Assembly (NCBI GenBank): GCA_963678705.1
Contig: OY783203.1
Location: 27,324,535 to 27,388,534, forward strand
DNA from: Panorpa germanica
Taxonomy: Eukaryota > Arthropoda > Insecta > Mecoptera > Panorpidae
Length of the DNA stretch: 64,000 nucleotides
Direction of reading: 5' to 3'
The position numbers and the translations under genes were made by a program. Below the pieces are notes generated by a model, which saw only the letters and a list, made by a program, of their open reading frames with translations, ran no database searches and was not told the origin of the DNA. Of this stretch, positions 52,801 to 64,000 are shown one piece after another (positions within the stretch are counted from its first letter, which is position 1; each line of letters opens with the position of its first letter).

Positions 52801-54343
52801 ACCTTGTGAAACATTCCGTTTCCCGAGACATATCTTATGGAATTGAGAGGTTACCTGGTGGTAAGATTTGCTTCATACCCTTTAAATTAAGGAGGTACAG
52901 GACGTTAACGTAAATGTTGAAAACGTTGTGAAATTTGGAGGGCCAATACAAATAGTAAAAATACATGCTGTCTCAAAATTTTAGAGACCTAGAGTTCATA
53001 GTTTTCTTTTTATACATAATTAAAAATAGTCATTTTCCATACAAATCATAATTTTTAGCTCAATTTCACCACATAATATAACTTTTAACTATAAAAAAAT
53101 GGTGACACGGCTTTCAAAAAATTGGTGTATATAAAATAATCTTTTCTGTAACTATTGCAAAAAGAAAATTATCAAAAGGATACCTATTTACGAAAATATT
53201 TAAATAAAACATTTAAGAAACAGTAAATGTAGGTTATAAGCCGGCAACGTTGCAAATGCCAATTTGAGCGGGAAATTCAAAATCGGAATAAATGTTATAT
53301 AAAATATAACAATTTATTGGTCAAAGAACCAAATTACGCATGCGTCAACACACGTAAATTTACAGCGTTGCCAAATTTATTATTCCTTTTTCAAAATATT
53401 TAATTTGTATTTAAATTGAATTAATATAAATTTGATATTAATTATACGTAATTTTTAATTTATTAAACTATTATATGCATAAAAAATCATTTTAACTAGC
53501 AAAAAGCAGTTTAATAGGGAATTGAAAAATTCATTTTCAAAGGTACAGTCCCAATATTTGCTCGTCCCTCATGTACTTCGTATTTTGCATTTCGTATTAC
53601 CGAGAGATACATTTTTTGCATTGACGGTACGTCCTGTACCTCCTTAATGACATAAGTACACAAATAATTTATTTATTCTTCCTAAATTAGGTCACTTTGC
53701 AATTGGTGATTACATAACTGAAGCAGCATTAGGATATCTTCAATTAATGAAGGAAGATATTTATTGGGAACAAGTAATAGCAATGTTGCCCAAAAATTCA
53801 GCTTTTCTTGTCCACTATAACAACCTTATAATGAATATTTACGAAACTGGATTATTTGCTGTTTGGGAAACACAGGTTGGGACACGTTTTGAATTATTTG
53901 TTAAATAATTCGATACAATTTCATAAATAATAATTCTATTATTCGATTCGAGTATCGCATGTCTGCTAGCGATTATATTTGTGTTTAGATACCGTACATA
54001 CTTTTAATTATGCAGTAGCATTATGCCTAATAACAAGAAGTTGAAACAAGAAAGATTGAGGCTTGTCTTGAGGTAGAACAGTGGCTCAAATTCAATAATC
54101 TGTAGTGTCTGTTAAATACGGTTGTCTTTTCAGGTATCAATGCAGTATTTAAACAACAAGGTGCAGCTGGGGGTGAAGATATCGAACATGGGACACCATG
54201 AGGCAGACCCTGTAAAACTGCGACCAGACCACGTTTTGGGAGTTTACATTCTTTGGGGATTTGGACTTATTGTAGCAACTATTTCATTCTTCTTTGAGAT
54301 AGCAATTTATTATTGTCGAAATTCAAAATACAATGTTGGTTAA
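49848..54343 (+). CDS. Divergent ionotropic receptor (IR), copy A
   Basis: Eleven exons: 49848-49902, 50854-51023, 51088-51268, 51378-51554, 51636-51827, 51898-52087, 52217-52513, 52581-52683, 52752-52860, 53691-53875 and 54134-54343, 1869 nt, 622 residues. The start was placed at an 18-codon first exon (MLWTNLSTNALPVLLQHI) because copy B has an equally long homologous exon ending VLLQHI in the same phase. S1 ligand-binding lobe: TINYKPYTMWDRVSGGGQAG to YLDFSVPQTRTGI. M1 lies near WLWIAVLISFILSAVSIYAI, pore helix near GIYLLQAPSQELN, M2 near MVAWILIVAMMLANVYGGG, S2 from FEASIDTVEQLAASG, M3 near VYILWGFGLIVATISFFFEI. The iGluR glutamate-binding Arg of S1 aligns with His298 (SWHHEY). IRs are chemosensory, thermo- or hygrosensory cation channels. 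The subfamily is unresolved. Confidence 0.88.
49957..50783. mobile_element. Foldback/TIR element enclosing a retrotransposon tail
   Basis: The 21-bp sequence at 49957-49977 and that at 50763-50783 are exact inverse complements (core AATAAACCTGTTATA). Next to the left TIR, 49978-50043 forms a hairpin around a 20-bp perfect palindrome at 50006-50025 (AAGCCTGTCCGGACAGGCTT) with outer arms AAATTTATACCAG/CTGGTATAAATTT. The middle is a LINE fragment. Either a LINE inserted into a foldback element or the element captured it. Confidence 0.8.
50056..50515 (+). pseudogene. Second non-LTR retrotransposon fragment
   Basis: The frame from 50058 (KEELRRRDKEIQQQERMGKI, RRTARFRLGNEEKGNRYWES, CRVCGTEDETLEHIKCDC) closely matches 48480-48870 in protein and DNA. 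It lacks everything 5' of this point and continues into a decayed 3' part. Confidence 0.85.
52891..53643. mobile_element. TTAA-flanked TIR element in IR copy A intron 9
   Basis: Ends GGAGGTACAGGACGT and ACGTCCTGTACCTCC are 15-bp exact inverse complements, flanked on both sides by TTAA (52887-52890 and 53644-53647). TTAA duplication suggests a piggyBac-like non-autonomous element. It accounts for most of an 830-bp intron whose counterpart in copy B is 395 bp. Confidence 0.85.
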
Positions 54344-55706
54344 ATGAAGATTGGATCTTCGCAGAAATGCATCCACAAAAAAATAACTTTTCGATTTTTA
54401 GGTTAGAAAAAGATTAGTAGCTTTAAAAGAAGTTGCAACTGCAATAAATAGAATTTTAATATAGAAATACATTTCTTACTTTTCAAAAAAAATTAAATTA
54501 TTTTGGCAGAGTTTGTTCACGAAGGGTATTTAGCCACACTTCTTTTTTAGGTTATGACTTCTTTTTACTCATCACGCGATAAAAAATAGCGCCAGATTTA
54601 GAAGAAGATTAATCCGATACTATGTATACATAGGTTGGGCTCCAAGCTAAAAAACATGAAAGAATTCTTTTGAAGATGTCAGGTTGCAGCAATGTGAAAC
54701 AATTTGACGTATTGAACACTATTATTGCAAACTACTAATAATTAGATCTTAAGATACCCTTGTCGTGCTTACTAATTAATTAATTAAAAATTATCTTTAT
54801 TGAAATGTATACGAACAATATATTAAAACTAAGTAATAATTAAATTCATTTCGACCCTACAAACAGATATTAGTAGATATTAATATTGTTTAAACAAATG
54901 ACTATTAGATTAAGCGAATTTAATAAATCTATTTGAACATTAAATACGTACAAGTATAATTACGAAACGGTGAACCATTATTAAACTAGTAGTTACAGTC
55001 AATTATCCTACAGCCTGCAGCCTACAGCATGCAACCAGATATACTCGTACGAGTGTGTGTGGTATAGGTTTATTGCTACATGTTTAGTCAACAAATGCAA
55101 GACTCCCTGAAGAATTACACACGACATGTTTGCCCGTGACGTGATATTAAGAAATAGATCACGAGGTGAAGTAAAGGAGTTTTCGAAAAATATATTTTAG
55201 GCGTCTAGTTTTGACAGTATCTGATATTAAGCACAGCGCCGTAGTTTTAATCAGACAACAACATTAGAGTATAAAACAAAAATGATAGAGGTAAATAATA
55301 ACGAGCGAGGGACCAAGGGTAATTACGACTACGAATTGCAATATTATCGGCCCAAAATAGACCTATAAAACTCGATTTAATTATGACTATAAATATAATT
55401 GGATTGCTAAAAAGAGTAATGTCAGATAGTCTGGAGTCAAGTATGACTAGATACAATTAATTCCACGTGAGAACTAAAAATGTGAACTACACTCATTACC
55501 GCGACAAGCCCCCATTACTTTCGGTATGCCTTTGTATCTAATAAAATATAAATTATCATTAATCATTACTAGTTTATGATATTTAAACATTTTGGTCACA
55601 GAACGTAAACTGATACATTATTTACCATAATATTTTTTACATAATTTTATGTTTTATTATTTACCTTACATTTTTCATTCTTCCAAAATATTCTTTTCTG
55701 TGCATA
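54344..55706. other. Intergenic between IR copies, left part
   Basis: AT-rich, includes the copy A 3' UTR. No gene or recognised repeat before the element at 55707. Confidence 0.5.
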
Positions 55707-56562
55707 CCCAGTAAACATTTTGGAGTAAATTCTACTTAATTTCTATTACATTTCTATATCATGAATTTTTTGTCTGGAACGTGTTCGTTTTCTATTCAGT
55801 CGTTCATAGGAAAGGCCCTTTTTATGAGCTACAGACATTGCAACGACGGTTCACTGCTGAATTAAAAGCGGAGTCGGTTTATGATTTATGACCGGAGTTA
55901 TAAATTTGAAACTAGCAGGGGTATAAAACTTAATTAAATTCTACATTTTAGAGTCTGCAAAATATAAATATTTAAATGAAGAAATAAATAGATGTAATAT
56001 TTAGTACGGATCGTGATTTTTTTAATGAATATTATTCATCTTCAACAATACTCGTTATATTAGTTTTTTACATTGTTTTGGTGATTCAAAAATCCACGAT
56101 CGGCAGGTCTGCGTTAGGTTTAAAACCTCTGTCTTACCATCGCTAGGTACTATCTTCGTTTATATACATTCTATTCGGGGATTGAGGGAGATAGCGTCTG
56201 TCTATTACCGTTAAAGAAATATTTGTTGAAAAAGGATAGCATATACTTTAAACATCTGTACAGAACGAAATATTATACAAGTATACAAGTGTAACGGTGA
56301 AAAATATATTTTACTTGTCTAACGCATCTCGTTTCTCTCTCACTTTGTAATAAATGAAATGAATGTGAATTTAAAAAAAATATATCCATGTGGGAAAGAA
56401 ACAGAAATACTTAATGAATGATGTTGGAAAAAGAAAGAATATTATTATGAAAAACTAACACAAAATCTGTGACAGGTAGAGAACTTGTAAAGCGTTAGAA
56501 TAGAATTGTACGAGTGACTCGAACTTCACCAAATAGGGCACTTCACCGAATTGTTTACTGGG
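55707..56562 (+). mobile_element. Long CCCAGTAAAC-family element (856 bp) between the IR genes
   Basis: Termini CCCAGTAAACATTTTGG and CCGAATTGTTTACTGGG are flanked by TA (55705-55706 and 56563-56564). The interior is collinear with 42674-43566, with small deletions near the right end. Confidence 0.88.
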
Positions 56563-56776
56563 TAACTGAAAACATTATCGATTGATATCTTCGGGTTAGA
56601 TCTCTGGATCACCGCTATATTTTAGATAGCACCTCTCACTAACATAGACACCATACAAAGCAAAGATGTTTTTTGTAGTCATTATTTTATGTATTTCGAA
56701 AACAACAATAAAGAGTATCAAAGTATATATAAGGTTCTCTCATTATAAAAAATCATTCTACATTCCTTTAATCATA

Positions 56777-59700
56777 ATGTTATTAGAAAATGGAGCTGTC
56801 GAAGCATTTTCAGTTCTTCTTCAACATATTGGTGTGTATCTTAATTTTATTAGAATAATATGTTAACTAAAAATATAATTATCAAAAATGAATCATTTTG
56901 TATTTCAAGCGCCTGTAATAATAGCAACCAATAATACATAATAAGTTATTTAAAATATTTTTTTTCAGTGGCGGCATACCTCACACATCTTCATTGCACC
57001 GCAATATTTTGGGATAAATCTAATGTAGTTCCCTTTCCACCATATTCAGCAACATTTATTAATTATCTCTACCACCCCGAAGATGATTTTGACGAACATG
57101 TCTTGGAGGCGCTCAACAAGGGCTGCCATGTTAGTGCTTTGAGAAATTAATTACAGCGCTCTATTAATTTTCTAACTATGTACTAGAATTATAGTCTTGC
57201 ATGTGCAGTACAGAATGGTTTAATAATAGATGCGATGCTGCATTATGCAGATAAATGTTTGAAATAAATTAACAACAACAAAGAGTAAAGTATCATACCT
57301 ACTCACTGCTCTAATTTTATTTTGTATTTAATTTAAATTGTTTAGCATGTGGAGATACGCGTAGTCATTCACAGTACCATTTTTAATTTAATTTATTTTT
57401 TAAGTTTTCTTAGTTTTTTTAGAACCTTACAAGGTCCAATGTTTTAAATTAAAAATATTAAATTAAGAAAAACTATACTATATTATAACCTCCAAAATGT
57501 GACAATCTGTCAAAATGCAGTATGATTTAATTTTAAAAGAAGTTTAATGTCAGTTTTTGAAAAATATAGAAGTGAAAACAATTTCTATTACTAATTGTTA
57601 TTAAAAATAGCAATTTTAATTATTTCACATACAATTTTGTCGAACTGTCAAAATGTATATTACTAACGATGCATAGGTACCAGCTAAATTAAAACACAAA
57701 TGTGAAAAGAAATGCTTAAACGAAAACCTGAAAATATTACAATATTAAATAAAAACAGCAAATTAAATATCAAAACAGTGAGTGAGAATAAGGCTTAACT
57801 ATGTGGGCTATGAGTTCGTAAGATAATATATAGATGACACCACCATTGATACCTTCAAACGATATGTGTTAAAAGTTCATGACATTCCAACATTTAGTTT
57901 ACGAGTTACAGTTTTAATTGCGTTACTTTTTATGGGAAATGGGTTGCGTTATCAACACAGGTACTATTTTTTATGGGAAAAAATACCGAGTCCAAATAAC
58001 ACTTGTCAAGCAATTACGTGGGTTGAACATATTTTTTTCAAATTCAAATAGTTGTCAATAATGGCGCCATCTTTTGGCGATGTCATGACATATTCAATAC
58101 CTTTTAATAGGATTGCAAAGCATGCAATAAATCAAAACAATAGGGGAATTGCTAATTATGTATATGTTCATAATTTATTGTAGGCATTTATAGTGCCAAC
58201 CATTATTTCAATGCAATTTTTGGATTCTTTCGGTAAAGGAGTTTTAGAATCGACCGAGCGGAGTGCAGTAAGAAAAATTATACTATTTGACATGGAAGAT
58301 AATTCTGATCCATACAAGAATCAATTGATATTGAAACATCCAGTATTCAGAGGTAGACAAATTTCAAATTAACAAATTGACTTTTTTTATTTATTTTTTT
58401 ATTTGTCGGACAAAAAAAATATTTTCAGATCTCCCAGATATGTTAATTATTACAAGAAATCAAAATGAAAGTTATGATCTGATAACTACAAAGTTTGTAG
58501 GAAGAGACAATCACTCGGAACCGCGTTTCTTAGGGAGATTCTATGATAATCAGACCTTCTCTCAAAAGGGTTATTTATTTCCGGATAAAATATCCAACAT
58601 GGAAGGTTCGTATCTAATATCAAACTAAATATAATAATAGTAAACTAAAGGATCAAATGAGCTTGTGTCCTCATTTTTTAGTGGTCGGCCATATTTGTAT
58701 GACGTGAAATGCATTTTAACGTCAGTTATTTGTTGATTAGGTCAGTGCTGTGGTAATGTTTTGTAGCTGTTGGTAGTCGAAATTACCAAGTCAAGTCAAA
58801 GAATAATAAGTTTTTATTATATTTAATCCTGCTAAAACAGACATAATATTGGAATTTTATTGTTCCTTGAAATAGCTGTAAATAATATTTGATATTTTGA
58901 TATATAAATACATATAGCAGAGATTTATGAGCTGTAAGGTTGGTAGCCTGTAAACTTGTCAAAGTTCTGTCAAGAATATATCTCTTTTACGCTCTGTCGT
59001 ATAAAAAAGATAGCAACTGGCGGTTGTGATGTCATATGCAATTGGAATGTTGAACAACGTTGAATCCCTTTTAATAATTAAAGAGACAAAATGACTTTTT
59101 TAATTGTTAATATCTCCTAACATACAAGGAGTTTTTAAAAAATAATTGGACATTTGAGGTTCTAGTAACCAACTTTATCAATATATAGTACACTTCCCAG
59201 TAAACAATTTGGTGAAGTGCCCTATTTAGTGACGTTCGAGTCACTCGTACAATTCAATTCTAACGCTTTTCAAGTTCTCTACCTGTCACAGATTTTGTGT
59301 TAGTTGTTAGAATTTTTTCATAATAATATTCTTTCTTTTTCCAACATCATTCATTAAGTAGCAGTTGTTTGTTTCACACAAGGATATATATTTGATTAGT
59401 TCATTTTCATTCCAAAGTGAGAGAGAAACGAGATGCGGTTAGACAAGTAAAATATATTTTTCACCGTTACACTTGTATACTTGTATAGTATTTCGTTCAG
59501 TACAGTATGTTTTAAGTATATGCTATCCTTTTTCAACAAATATTTCTTTAATGGTAATAGGCACACGCTGTCTCCCTCAATCTCCGAATATAATGTGTTT
59601 AAACGAATACTTTAAGCAGCGAGGGTAAGACAGAGGTTTTAAACCTAACGCAGACCTGCCGATCGTGGATTTTTGAATCACCAAAACAATGTCAAAAACT

Positions 59701-62694
59701 AATATAACGAGTATTGTTGAAGATGAATAATATTCATTAAAAAAATCACGATCCGTACTAAAGATTACATCTATTTATTTCTTCATTTAAATATTTATAT
59801 TTTGCAGACTCTAAAAAGTAGAATTCCATTAAGTTTTATACCCCTGCTAGTTTCAAGTTCATAACTCCGGTCATAAATCATAAACCGTCTCCGCTTTTAA
59901 TTCAGCAGTGAACCATCGTTGCAATGTCTGTAGCTCATAAAAAGGGCCTTTCCTATGAACGACTGAATAGAAAACGAACACGTTCCAGACAAAAAATGCA
60001 TGATATGTAATAGAAATTAAGTAGAATTTACTCCAAAATGTTTACTGGGTATTGTCATCTAGAAATACTATTTGATGTTGGAGTATGCTATCTCTTTTAC
60101 ACTCTGTTGTGTAACAAAGACGGCAATTCATAAAAGGGGAACAGCTAATAAACAGTTCCCAGTAAACAATTCGAACTTCGTTCGAAATCATAATCATTAC
60201 ATTCTATGAATTTTGAGATCCTGATAAACAATTTTATCAATATATGGTACAGTGGTATAGAAATAAAGCATGGTTCACAAGCCCATTATGTTATCCAGGT
60301 AGAGGTTTAAGAACGGCAGTGTTCAACTATAAGCCATATTCTGTTTGGCGAAGAGTTGAAAGTGGCGGTAATGCAGGAGTAGAAAGCGAAGGAGAAGTTG
60401 CAGATGGGACAGTATATGTTGATGGAACAGAAATGAGGGTAGTTCTAGAGTTTTGTCGCAAGCATAATTGCACTGTGCGATTAGTTTTAGGTAAAGTAAA
60501 TTGTTAAATAACCGTACCTGTATTTTGTATCCATATGCTAAAAAAAAGTTTATGTCTACAGATGAGGTTCATGAATGGGGTGAAATTTGGGACAACCGAT
60601 CTGGGAATGGAATTCTCGGGGCTCTTTCTGAAGGTCGTGCAGACGTTGGGTTTGCGGCATTATACACATGGTACCACGAGTACGGATTTCTAGATCTTTC
60701 ACTTCCGCAGGTCCGAACCGGTATAACGTGTATAGCACCTGCACCACAGTAAGTCAAAATGGTGAAAATATGTTTGGAATTATTCGAAAATAACAAATAT
60801 GTCATAAACAGGCTGGTAGCTGGGTGGTTGATTCCAACATTGCCATTTTCTCATTGGCTATGGTTGGCAGTATTTGCTTCAATTATTATTTCAACGGCAG
60901 CTATATATTGCATCAACAAAGCAAAAGGAACCAAGAGTAGTTTGGGAGGTGCTGTATGGCTAGTTGGAGGGATATATCTGCTACAACCGCCAGCACACCG
61001 TATGTCCTCTCCTCAGGAACGTCAAATGGTGGCGTGGATCCTTCTCGTGGGGCTTATGCTGGCAAATGCCTATGGTGGGGGTCTAAGCAGTGTTATGACA
61101 GTTCCCAGGTAAAATATATTTACGTAAATATGTATAAAACATTAGTGAACCATATTATTTTTATCTATATAATGTAAGTGTAACACCTGAAGTACTGGCA
61201 ACTACTTTGACGTTATTTGTGATGCTATTATTTCAGGCGTTGTTATTTCTATGAATCAATTTGTATCATATATATCTTTTACTCCGTTGTGTTTTTGAAT
61301 AAAGATATTTATGCTCACCTATCTTACAAATCTTACTCGTATTTAAAATATATTTTTAGATATGGCCCTTCAATCGACACTGTGAAGCAACTGGTAGATA
61401 GTGGACTTGAATGGGGGGCCACACATGATGCCTGGATATTTTCGATATTGAATGCAGAGCAGGTAAACTCCATACAAAAATACACAAAATAATTTTAAAG
61501 GTTTATGAGTAGCTAATAATAATTTCAAGCATCTATTTAAGTGAACTTTAAAATGTCTGCCGAATTTTCAGCCCGATATTGTACAGCTCGTTAAAATGTT
61601 TAAAACCATGGTTGAAGAGAAACTTCATGAGAGAACTACAACAAGAGATTACGCATTTAGTGTCGAACGCCTACCTGCAGGTAAAATCACATAGGATCAT
61701 CTTTATCATCATCATCACCATCTTGGAAATTAAGATTTCTTTTTCATTCTATCCTATTTCTTCTTTCCTCTTCCAATTCACGACACCCTATCCTTTATGG
61801 TCCTGCTCCATTTACTCATTCTTTCTTCTCTCATATATTTCCATATTTGTTATTATTCTCCACTGTCAAATTAGTTCAATAAATGTCCGTCTTGATCAAA
61901 CCCAGAGACAGATTATAACGTAAAACACAGACGTGCCCATTAAATAGTAAATTGTGACTGGATACAATTTAACTTGAGGTAAAATTTATTCCCAACGGCC
62001 AAGGCGCACAGGCAGTTTATTCCGTCATTGACTAAACTGTATTTAAGTCACAGGCTATAACTCTACCTTTTTAAGGACACTTTGCAATTGGTGATTATAT
62101 AACCGAGTCGATCTTAGAGAATCTACAACTCATGAAGGAGGACATTTATTGGGAACAATGCGTCGCCATGACACCTAAGAGCTCCGCTTATATTATGGAA
62201 TACGATAAACTAATCCTCCGCATTCATGAAACAGGCTTACCAGCAGTTTGGGAATCGCAGGTTTATGAATTCTTTACACTTAACCTAATGCATCTTTTTG
62301 TTTCTGTTGAAAAATAATACATAGTTCATGTTCTTAGCTGTCAAGTGTCTTTAGTATTTCTTATTTCACAAAATGCCTTCTATATATTGCTAACAAATAG
62401 TTTACTTGTATATTTACAATGTATGTTAAATTACAGGTGGTAATGCAATATTTAAACAATAAAGTACAACTAGGTGTAAAATTGTCGAATATGGGACATC
62501 ATGATTCCGGCCCAGTCGAGCTCAGACCCGATCATGTGCTAGGTATCTACATCTTATGGGGTTTGGGACTTGGATTATCAGCACTTGTATTCCTTGGCGA
62601 ACTAATAGTTCATAATTACCACACTGCTAAAAATAGACGAGATTACTATAATAGACATGAAAAGACCTTTAAAGGGTACTCCAAACATAAATAA
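56777..62694 (+). CDS. Divergent ionotropic receptor (IR), copy B
   Basis: Eleven exons: 56777-56831, 56969-57129, 58184-58352, 58429-58605, 60299-60490, 60562-60748, 60812-61108, 61360-61462, 61572-61680, 62076-62260 and 62437-62694, 1893 nt, 630 residues. Exons 1, 4, 5, 7, 8, 9 and 10 have exactly the lengths of their copy A counterparts (55, 177, 192, 297, 103, 109 and 185 nt) and all intron phases agree. Conserved blocks: FNYKPYSVWRRVESGGNAGV, YGFLDLSLPQVRTGITCIAP, PQERQMVAWILLVGLMLANA, SGLEWGATHDAWIFSIL, LMKEDIYWEQCVAM and VQLGVKLSNMGHHD. The S1 glutamate Arg position is His (WYHEY). The C-terminal tail is about 15 residues longer and basic. An alternative upstream ATG at 56666 exists, but the 18-codon first exon matching copy A is preferred. 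Intron 4 has accumulated a TIR element and repeat R. Confidence 0.88.
57130..58183 (+). other. IR copy B intron 2
   Basis: A 1054-bp AT-rich intron against 64 bp in copy A. No recognisable element was found in it. Confidence 0.65.
58661..60260 (+). repeat. Dispersed repeat R, copy 2, in IR copy B intron 4
   Basis: Starts GCTTGTGTCCTCATTTTTTA like the copies ending at 37012 and starting at 63713. It runs to about 59190 (CAATATATAGTACAC), then the element at 59196-60049 interrupts. After it, 60060-60260 repeats related words (ATCTCTTTTACACTCTGT, TTTATCAATATATGGTAC), suggesting a second partial copy. Confidence 0.65.
59196..60049 (-). mobile_element. Long CCCAGTAAAC-family element (854 bp), inverted
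   Basis: On the plus strand begins CCCAGTAAACAATTTGGTG and ends CCAAAATGTTTACTGGG, the reverse of 55707-56562, with the same interior. It lies in IR copy B intron 4 and is inserted into repeat R. A further isolated terminus CCCAGTAAACAATTCG occurs at 60158. Confidence 0.88.
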
Positions 62695-63712
62695 TTAAAA
62701 TTGAACTGCACGATCCTCTGCTCCAAAAACTTCAGAAGTTCTAATTAAATTTTAGTCTATATATTATTTACTATATAAATCTAAAAATTATAAGTGTTTA
62801 AAATGTTTAGCAGAATAAATAGAGTAAATATATCTAATAGACAAATGTAATTGTATTTTAATTATGGAATTGTTCGTTCTATTTATATAAATATTGAAAC
62901 GCTAGATCAAGTAATTATCAATTATAAGAATATACAACTGCACCTAGACATGCTGCAACCTAGGTTGCACCATTTCGCTGCATGACTTCTTTATCAAGTA
63001 CACTCTAAGTCAATGTTTTTGTTCGATTATTTTAAAACAAATTTACCCGGACCTCAATTATTTTTTAAGAAAACTCACATTATTATAGTATATATTAACT
63101 ATTACTAGTCCTTAAATAGTCCTTTTTATGTCTGCATTCATGTAAAAAATAAATTGTCCTGCAACGTCACGTTCGATTCCTACCCTTTTATGAATTGCCA
63201 TCTCTTTTATACGATATACTGTAAAACAGATGCATAAGAAATGGTAATCGAACGTTAGTTATTACTTATAACTGGTTACTGCAACACATAAACTTTCAAA
63301 ATTAAATAAAACTGATAAACATTAAGCGGCAACACGGAAATTCAAATTTTAAATTGCTGTATCATAGTCAACTATAATGATTCCGTCAACGATATTTAAA
63401 CTTTTCAACAAAAATTATATGCCATTTAAACCGCGGGAAATTTGAAAACCAAACTTCTAGTTTTCATATTGATTGATTATTTACAGTAAATATACAAACG
63501 AAACATCGCACATAAACAGGACTTTTGCGTTGAGTTTTCTACATTTGTCCTTACTTTTCGTAATGACGGTTATACTGAGCGTTGTTAATTTTATATATGG
63601 TATAATATCTAATACAATTATTTTTATTTCTTTATATTTCATGCAACTTCACAATCTGAACCTTAGAAGTTAAACTTTTTGAACTCACTTGAAGCTAATC
63701 ATTATATATAAA
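62695..63712. other. Downstream of IR copy B
   Basis: AT-rich sequence containing the copy B 3' UTR. At 63185-63240, words such as ATCTCTTTTATACGATATAC resemble part of repeat R. No gene found. Confidence 0.5.
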
Positions 63713-64000
63713 TGGGCTTGTGTCCTCATTTTTTAGTGGTCGATTTTTCAATTGTTGATTGAAATTGATGTTAATAAATGTGTATTGGCGTGTCTATTTT
63801 ATTAAATATCTAAATATTGACGGAGATATAGCAATTAAAAGTTTGAATTGTAGTTTTAGCGCTAGAAATGGTTGGCCATATTTGTATGACATGGAATGCA
63901 TTTTAACGTCAGTTATTTGTTGAGTAGGTCAGTGTTGTGGTAATGTTTTGTAGCTGTTGGTACTCAAACAATCCAGTCAAGTCAAAGAATAATAAGTTTT
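63713..64000 (+). repeat. Dispersed repeat R, copy 3, runs off the window
   Basis: Begins GGGCTTGTGTCCTCATTTTT and is collinear with the left part of the other copies, including GGTCAGTGTTGTGGTAATG and AAGTCAAAGAATAATAAG. It retains a 150-bp stretch (63750-63870) present at 36850-37000 but missing from 58661. Confidence 0.75.

Overview
The window is insect nuclear DNA. It is AT-rich and carries short GT-AG introns. Its gene set includes Suppressor of fused, a DM-domain gene with a DMA motif, and divergent ionotropic receptors. No order-level diagnosis is possible from sequence alone; a holometabolous insect such as a hymenopteran would fit, but this is an inference. All gene models were assembled by hand by joining exons at GT-AG (once GC-AG) sites so that the reading frame closes. 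Every complete model gives a CDS length divisible by three.

Layout. From 1 to 2202 (minus) lies the 5' part of a DC-STAMP-domain (DCST1-like) membrane protein gene that runs off the left edge. From 4161 to 6303 (minus) is a complete Arp1 (centractin) gene, head-to-head with Suppressor of fused at 6757-9224 (plus). CFAP91, an axonemal radial-spoke adaptor, follows at 9955-15034 with 19 exons and an unusual repeat-bearing C-terminus. ZC3H11A, a CCCH mRNA-export factor, is at 16634-20394 with a large TA microsatellite in its last intron. From 22233 to 30065 (minus) lies a 22-exon gene for a secreted protein with 15 sushi/CCP modules and a C-terminal fibrinogen-related domain. A DM-domain gene, probably dmrt93B, spans 32335-38845 with a 5.2 kb first intron. 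Two tandem ionotropic receptor genes occupy 49848-54343 and 56777-62694.

The stretch from about 39 to 50 kb and the IR introns are rich in mobile elements. There is a hAT-like element with a perfect 8-bp target duplication, a family of TIR elements with CCCAGTAAAC ends in two size classes (about 254 bp and 850-1020 bp; seven clear copies and one decayed one), two 5'-truncated non-LTR retrotransposon tails, a foldback structure with 21-bp perfect TIRs enclosing one of those tails, a TTAA-flanked element, a dead Tc1 transposase, and another dispersed repeat split by these insertions.

The genes do not form an operon-like system. Most are independent housekeeping or developmental genes. The most noteworthy items are the 15-CCP plus fibrinogen secreted protein, which is a candidate immune-recognition molecule; the CFAP91 tail built from phase-1 symmetric repeat exons; the IR tandem pair with conserved exon architecture; and the CCCAGTAAAC element family.
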